Position numbers and translations under genes: made by a program. This document shows positions 49,091 through 51,874 of a stretch of 51,874 bases of DNA, in pieces. This DNA comes from CAZECR01 sp964510495 (GTDB taxonomy: Bacteria; Patescibacteriota; Patescibacteriia; Magasanikbacterales; GWA2-37-8). Within the stretch, counting starts at the first letter, position 1. Each line of letters begins with the position of its first letter. The stretch lies in NCBI GenBank assembly GCA_964510495.1, contig CAZECR010000006.1, forward strand, positions 1 through 51,874, read 5' to 3'. Below the pieces are notes generated by a model. That model was not told the DNA's origin. It did no database searches and saw only the letters and a program-made list of their open reading frames with translations.

Positions 49091-49116
49091 CTCCGCGTCA
49101 ACGCGCGGAGTTTTTT
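49091..49116 (+). terminator. Terminator-like hairpin at the transcript start
   Basis: CTCCGCG/CGCGGAG (49091-49097, 49104-49110) followed by six T. It starts almost at +1, so it may act as an attenuator or as a 5' cap-like hairpin, not a simple terminator. Confidence 0.55.
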
Positions 49117-49128
49117 GTACCTTGAAAA

Positions 49129-49183
49129 TGTTGTTCTGACCAACGAGAAACGCACCGTTCGTTTATGGTTAGTCAGAACAACA
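49129..49183 (+). promoter_or_regulatory. Long 5'-UTR hairpin
   Basis: 12 pairs (49129-49140 with 49172-49183), one mismatch, AAC/GTT, an internal loop and AAACG/CGTTT. It ends about 10 bases before the AGAGGAG Shine-Dalgarno. Comparable in place with the 33659-33700 hairpin. Confidence 0.65.
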
Positions 49184-49206
49184 ACTTTTGAAAGAGGAGA
49201 TGACTC

Positions 49207-50910
49207 ATGCCCACGATTAACAGCTTCGTACTACTGATGCTTTTGGCGACTGCTTGCGGTGGTTACACGCCGCCACTGGTAGATGTGACCGAAGTTCGTG
49301 AGCCCAAAATCAACCCGCCCGTTCAGGGGAGCGGCATCATTGATCGCGTGTCGATCAAGATGCCGGCCACGCCGTGCCTTCCGGTTCCGGAAAACATTCC
49401 GGTCATTCCCGAAAGCACCCGGCCGATCTGGGCAAAGGAGATGGCAAAGCTCATTTCGGCGGGGCGGAAAGCGCCGCAGCATAACCTGACTTCACAGTCA
49501 GGCGCCGCAAGTTGGCAGCCGCTCACGGAGGACGAGATTCGTGACCCGAGTGAGCTGAAGCGTGTGATCGTAGCGCGCCTCGGCGGCACCATGATCGACG
49601 GCCATGTCCTTGACTCGTGCCAGCCGCTCGCGGCGACCATTTATACCTACATGGTGGAGGGCAAACCGAACCTTGGCATCCCACTGACAGACGAGCAGCT
49701 GCTCGATGACGGCTTCTACACGGCGCGCGAAGCGGCAACCGGCGAGAAGATCTTGATGAAAATGATCATGCCGACGGATGTGTCGCCGAACCCGCGCGTG
49801 ACAGAGGCTCAGGTGCTGAAGGTTTGCTTCGACGATGTTATCGGACAGCGGGCCTGCGCTTTTGTGCTCGTCCCTAACACACCGGGCCCGCATCCGCTCG
49901 CTGTCGCTTTCCACCAGAGTCAGAACCAGTGGGGAGCCCTCGAAACGATGGGGGCCATTCCCTACAACCATATGTCGATGACGTACGGCCAGGAACTTGC
50001 CGGGCGCGGCTACGTGGTTGTCATGCCCATCCAAAATGGGTATGGCGAACTTTTCGAAGCGAACCAGGGTGCGACCGAGTGGAACACCTTGCGCCTGGCA
50101 CGAATCCGCCTCGCCTTCCCGAACGCCTCGCTCGTTCTCACCGAGTTTTGGCAGTCACGGCGCGCGGTGGATGCCGTGCTTAGTTTCAAGAACGTCCTGA
50201 ACATTGCTTCCGATAACTACGCGGTGATGGGGCATTCGAAAGGCGGCTACAACGCTGTCGTGATGGGTGCGCTCGACCCCAGGGTCAAAAGTACATTCGC
50301 GAACGGCGGGCGCCTGAGTTACCCAATGAAGGGGCTAGACGGCGACGACAACGCGACTGAACTCACCGGCACGGCTCAGAGGGGAATGGTGTACTCGTGG
50401 TGCGAGTGGAGTGGTTACATCACCGACACCTGCTTCTACGAGGATACCCCCGACGAGTACCCACTTGACGCGAACGTGTTTTTCCCGCTTCTTGTGGGCC
50501 CGGGCAAGAGCTTTATCGTCGGTCTCATCGAAGACGATCGCTTGCCGGGAGAGGTTGTGATGGATGAAAATAACCAGGTGACGCGGAGTCGCTGGCTTTC
50601 CATGCGACGCCTGGGCGAAGAGCTGAAGCGCGTTGCGATCCTTCGGGGTGGCATCGGCTACACTGGCATCGTCTGGAGCGGCTTTCGCGAAGCGTGGGGT
50701 ATTCCGTACCTTGCGGCGAACGAAGGCGACCTGGTAGCGCTGCGTAAATTCACGGTCAATCAGAACGTCGGCGGCCGTACCCACGGCCTCTACCGAACGG
50801 TTGGCATTCCGGCCGCCGCGATCATGGACGCTCTGATGTTCGGCGACCTCGCGCTGAATCCGAACGCCTACGCGAGTGAAGTTCATCTTTCGAATGGAGG
50901 TCGCTACTAA
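49207..50910 (+). CDS. Predicted lipoprotein with alpha/beta hydrolase domain
   Basis: 567 residues. Signal FVLLMLLATAC with Cys at about 17, then GG. A Pro-rich linker follows. The hydrolase domain has the nucleophile elbow GHSKGG (about 341-346) with HPLAVAFHQSQNQWG forming the oxyanion region upstream. It resembles acetyl-esterase/dienelactone-hydrolase-like enzymes and probably faces outward, so it may cleave an ester at the cell surface. Start 49207 with Shine-Dalgarno GAGGAG. GC-rich, monocistronic, followed by structured RNA copy 3. Confidence 0.78.
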   Translation: MPTINSFVLLMLLATACGGYTPPLVDVTEVREPKINPPVQGSGIIDRVSIKMPATPCLPVPENIPVIPESTRPIWAKEMAKLISAGRKAPQHNLTSQSGAASWQPLTEDEIRDPSELKRVIVARLGGTMIDGHVLDSCQPLAATIYTYMVEGKPNLGIPLTDEQLLDDGFYTAREAATGEKILMKMIMPTDVSPNPRVTEAQVLKVCFDDVIGQRACAFVLVPNTPGPHPLAVAFHQSQNQWGALETMGAIPYNHMSMTYGQELAGRGYVVVMPIQNGYGELFEANQGATEWNTLRLARIRLAFPNASLVLTEFWQSRRAVDAVLSFKNVLNIASDNYAVMGHSKGGYNAVVMGALDPRVKSTFANGGRLSYPMKGLDGDDNATELTGTAQRGMVYSWCEWSGYITDTCFYEDTPDEYPLDANVFFPLLVGPGKSFIVGLIEDDRLPGEVVMDENNQVTRSRWLSMRRLGEELKRVAILRGGIGYTGIVWSGFREAWGIPYLAANEGDLVALRKFTVNQNVGGRTHGLYRTVGIPAAAIMDALMFGDLALNPNAYASEVHLSNGGRY

Positions 50911-50960
50911 CCCTATTTCACCTTAATGACCAACGAGTCGACAGGTGGAATTATTTCTTT

Positions 50961-51020
50961 CACCACCCGCCGACTCAACGTGTTGAGCAATTATTTGCTC
51001 GCTACGTTGAGCGGGTGGTG
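50961..51020 (+). ncRNA. Repeated 3' structured RNA element, copy 3
   Basis: Plus strand, 50 bases after the hydrolase stop. P1 CACCACCCG/CGGGTGGTG (50961-50969, 51012-51020), 5' bulge CCGA, P2 CTCAACGT/ACGTTGAG (50974-50981, 51004-51011), 3x3 internal loop, P3 GAGCAA/TTGCTC, loop TTAT. Same plan as copies 1 and 2, with a changed but paired P1. A T run starts 8 bases after P1. An alternative fold with 50935-50948 is possible. Confidence 0.7.
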
Positions 51021-51079
51021 AGTAGAAATTTTTTTCTAAATATGGTAAGTTGACTCATAGTCACTTAATTGAAGAATAT

Positions 51080-51418
51080 ATGCCTGAACAATTTTCATCA
51101 CAAGAACTCAGAGCGATTGAAGAATGGGACAAAAAAGCCAAAAGTGATAAGCCTGCAGATCATGCACGGCCGAAACCGGATGATGAGTGGATGAAAAAAC
51201 ATCAAGCGCATCGAGATAGTATGGGCGACAGAGGTTGGGCAGATGAGCTGGCAGGAAAAGATATGAGTAAAGAAAATGATGCGCCAAAATTAGGTCCAGA
51301 GGCATCGGCACTTCGCAAACAAGTGGAAGCAATTGCCAGGGCAAGAAAAGAATCTGGACCTGCCAAGCCGCCAGCGACACCAAAAAAAGGTTTACTAAAG
51401 CGTGTCTTTGGTGGCTAA
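51080..51418 (+). CDS. Hypothetical charged protein, 112 aa
   Basis: Start 51080 (MPEQFSSQEL). Rich in K, D, E, P and A with a long helix (LRKQVEAIARARKES), and a Pro/Lys tail ending GLLKRVFGG. Probably disordered and cytoplasmic. No family recognised. AT-rich like the core genes; ends at a bidirectional terminator. Confidence 0.6.
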   Translation: MPEQFSSQELRAIEEWDKKAKSDKPADHARPKPDDEWMKKHQAHRDSMGDRGWADELAGKDMSKENDAPKLGPEASALRKQVEAIARARKESGPAKPPATPKKGLLKRVFGG

Positions 51419-51420
51419 TA

Positions 51421-51454
51421 AAAAAATCCTTGCCGTACATGGCGAGGATTTTTT
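51421..51454. terminator. Bidirectional terminator
   Basis: Ten pairs (51421-51430 with 51445-51454) plus four more inside, A/T tails, between converging genes. Confidence 0.9.
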
Positions 51455-51461
51455 ATGTTTT

Positions 51462-51874
51462 TTAAGAAGTGCGTTGGTCACAGAAATAAGTAATCGCCTG
51501 TTGCAGCCATGCTGCAAGCCCGGGACGAAATTTGTCGTAGTACGCAGTAAACCGCGGATCTTCTATGTACATCTTTCCTAAGTTCCGGTACATCTCTGTG
51601 GGGCAGTCGTAGAAAAATTGGATGCCTTGGTAGTGTTCGGTAACGAGCGCTTGCGCTTCTGCACTTTCAATAGGCAGGTCCATGGCATCGGCCAATTTTT
51701 GCGTTAATTGTTTTTGTTTTTCTTTGAGTGCTTCCATTTCGGCTTTAGTCATCTTAGCGACTTTGGCCGTGCTTTGTTTGTACGCTTCGGTATTTCCCCA
51801 GCGTTCTTTTACTTCTGTCTGGTACTGTTTCACGTCGTTGTCTTTGAACGCGTCGTAAAGTTCTTCGTCTTTAA
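51462..51874 (-). CDS. TipAS-domain protein, C-terminal part
   Basis: The frame runs off the window edge, so the N-terminus is missing. KDEELYDAFKDNDVKQ, EVKERWGNTEAYKQS, ALVTEHYQGIQFFYDCPTEMY and YDKFRPGLAAWLQQAI match the TipAS antibiotic-recognition domain of TipA, a MerR-type regulator that binds thiopeptides. In full-length relatives a MerR DNA-binding domain precedes it, which would lie outside the window. The protein could also be a stand-alone TipAS form. Confidence 0.85.
   Translation of the reverse strand, partial: KDEELYDAFKDNDVKQYQTEVKERWGNTEAYKQSTAKVAKMTKAEMEALKEKQKQLTQKLADAMDLPIESAEAQALVTEHYQGIQFFYDCPTEMYRNLGKMYIEDPRFTAYYDKFRPGLAAWLQQAITYFCDQRTS

Noticed and set aside
1..51874. 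CRISPR array, rRNA, tRNA genes, transposase or prophage genes
   Set aside because: No regularly spaced repeats, no rRNA or complete tRNA cloverleaf, and no transposase, integrase or phage structural gene could be found on either strand.

Overview
The window looks like chromosome of a candidate-phyla (Patescibacteria/CPR-type) bacterium. Most genes are AT-rich, tightly packed and begin without a Shine-Dalgarno sequence, and the isoleucyl-tRNA synthetase is of the eukaryote-like type 2. This placement is an inference from gene content and style; there is no rRNA gene here. Two 100-N assembly gaps lie at 19208-19307 (inside ileS) and 41061-41160 (inside a lipoprotein gene). The second is flanked by an exact 55-bp duplication and appears to be an artefact.

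Layout. 1-977: end of a SpoU-type RNA methyltransferase and a hypothetical gene. 1077-8311 (minus): an ECF sigma factor with a membrane anti-sigma-like partner, a PfkB kinase, two small membrane proteins, a thioredoxin-reductase-like enzyme, an NrtR-like Nudix protein and a methyltransferase with a possible kinase-like C-terminus. 8734-14608 (plus): PP2C phosphatase, protein kinase, nicotinamidase-like hydrolase, von Willebrand A protein (a TerY-P-like signalling set) and a radical SAM enzyme. 14735-17442 (minus): rpe, rpiB and a fused NMN adenylyltransferase/NAD kinase. 17902-22603 (plus): ileS behind a T-box leader, then an M49-like peptidase. 22606-26871 (minus): a double ATP-grasp ligase with two paralogous FemAB/BioF2-like acyltransferases. 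27200-29524 (plus): NIF3-like protein, ruvA, a stomatin. 30127-32723 (minus): pyrB-pyrI-pyrC behind an attenuator. 33837-40188 (minus): gatB, a membrane protein, and the dTMP set tmk, folA, thyA, dut, a P-loop kinase and dcd. 41596-42276: rplA. 47549-48991 (plus): ribE, ribH, msrB. 51462-end (minus): a TipAS-domain protein.

A second class of genes is scattered among these: 8734-14608, 16027-17442, 29684-30031, 33028-33637, 40410-41491, 42579-47411 and 49207-50910. These are visibly more GC-rich, nearly all have a Shine-Dalgarno sequence, and most sit alone with their own TTGACA/17-bp promoter and hairpin. Six encode predicted lipoproteins. They look like accessory cassettes, perhaps acquired from elsewhere, set into the AT-rich core.

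The most unusual material is at RNA level. There is a textbook T-box antiterminator before ileS. Two leader-peptide-plus-terminator arrangements precede pyrB and the ATP-grasp gene. A structured element recurs three times, each time just downstream of a cassette gene on its sense strand, with the same helix-bulge-helix layout and covarying base pairs (29601-29653, 32934-32987, 50961-51020). NAD metabolism is also a theme: NrtR-like Nudix, nicotinamidase-like hydrolase, and the NMNAT-NADK fusion.
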